The translations under genes were made by a program, and so were the position numbers. The notes beneath the pieces were generated by a model. It was not told the origin of the DNA and did no database searches. It saw nothing but the letters and a program-made list of their open reading frames with translations. A DNA stretch of 64,000 nt. It comes from RYN-230 sp963717125. Its GTDB lineage: Bacteria > Actinomycetota > Actinomycetes > Streptosporangiales > Streptosporangiaceae. The DNA is taken from positions 310,001 through 374,000 of the forward strand of contig CAVQVG010000006.1 of the NCBI GenBank assembly GCA_963717125.1. The letters are read 5' to 3'. Shown here one piece after another: positions 63,754 to 64,000 of the stretch (position 1 is its first letter; each line of letters opens with the position of its first letter).

Positions 63754-64000
63754 TCGGTCTTGCCCGTGCCGGTCCACCGGCCGCTGCGCGGGTCCGCCCC
63801 GGCCTCCACCTTCATCGTGCAGGTGGCGCATCCGATCGACGGGTACCCGTCGTAGACCAGGGGGTTGACCAGCACGCCGTTGTCCGCGATGTACGTGTCC
63901 ACCTGCTCCTGGGTCCAGGCCACGATGGGGTTGACCTTGACCATCTGCCGCCGCGGATCCCACTGCACCGCCTTGGTGTCGCTGCGCGCGGCGGTCTCCT
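63735..64000 (-). CDS. cysH: Adenylyl-sulfate (APS) reductase C-terminus (partial)
   Basis: The visible 88 residues run from the right window edge (TAARSDTKAVQWDPRRQMVK) through VNPIVAWTQEQVDTYI, GYPSIGCATCTMKV and TGTGKTECGIHT. The C-x2-C pair together with an upstream CC outside the window would bind a 4Fe-4S cluster, which marks bacterial APS rather than PAPS reductases. The ECGIH Cys is the nucleophile. It reduces activated sulfate to sulfite. The gene overlaps the chelatase whose siroheme product is needed by the next enzyme, sulfite reductase. Confidence 0.93.
   Translation of the reverse strand, partial: ETAARSDTKAVQWDPRRQMVKVNPIVAWTQEQVDTYIADNGVLVNPLVYDGYPSIGCATCTMKVEAGADPRSGRWTGTGKTECGIHT

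Overview
This window is very GC-rich actinobacterial chromosome. RbpA, WhiA, the GarA-FtsR-DUF151-MerR block, ergothioneine genes, a tricorn-type protease, an ECF42-like sigma factor and frequent GTG starts all point to a filamentous or sporulating actinomycete rather than a mycobacterium. The species cannot be fixed from the sequence. Most of it is ordinary core genome carrying several accessory islands. No rRNA, tRNA, CRISPR array or transposase was seen.

Layout. 1-14 kb: end of a membrane protein, a DMT transporter, FtsH, a fused anthranilate synthase trpEG behind a Trp leader peptide and hairpin, an intein-split ThyX, tricorn protease (frameshifted), CcdA and a secreted GH53 galactanase. 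14-17 kb: a small membrane protein divergent from a MarR regulator, an MFS remnant and a flavin disulfide oxidoreductase. 17-21.6 kb: egtABCD (ergothioneine). 21.6-25.9 kb: speD, bpsA, a GNAT, an FkbH-like HAD protein, an acyl carrier protein and a phosphopantetheinyl transferase. This is an unusual union of branched-polyamine and carrier-protein chemistry and the best candidate for something undescribed. 26-33 kb: thiolase, membrane protein, HesB-like protein, DGPF protein with its ECF sigma, a CDP-alcohol phosphotransferase and a mannose-1-phosphate guanylyltransferase. 33.6-39.4 kb: garA, ftsR, DUF151 nuclease, a second MerR, then a glycine riboswitch and gcvP, in the same order as the Rv1827-Rv1832 region of M. 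tuberculosis. 39.4-45.5 kb: ROK kinase, then uvrC-rapZ-yvcK-whiA. 45.5-49.1 kb: inserted DUF222-HNH and Tat-exported phosphatase genes. 49.2-53 kb: gap-pgk-tpiA-secG-rbpA. 53-64 kb: glutamate decarboxylase, two polytopic membrane proteins, ATP-dependent ligase, GlgX, AidB-like dehydrogenase, sirohydrochlorin chelatase and the end of cysH.

Regulatory themes. Several genes show a TANNNT-like -10 box ending six bases before the start codon, which implies leaderless mRNAs. Attenuation (trp), a riboswitch (gcvP), palindromic operators and a candidate ECF42-type promoter can all be read directly. Two dispersed non-coding repeat families and several in-frame 15-nt repeats are present.

Caveat. Seven genes, including the normally essential gap, carry single frameshifts. 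Four are one surplus T, three of these in the same CC-T-GG context, so sequence error is a serious possibility. These genes are annotated as single coding units.
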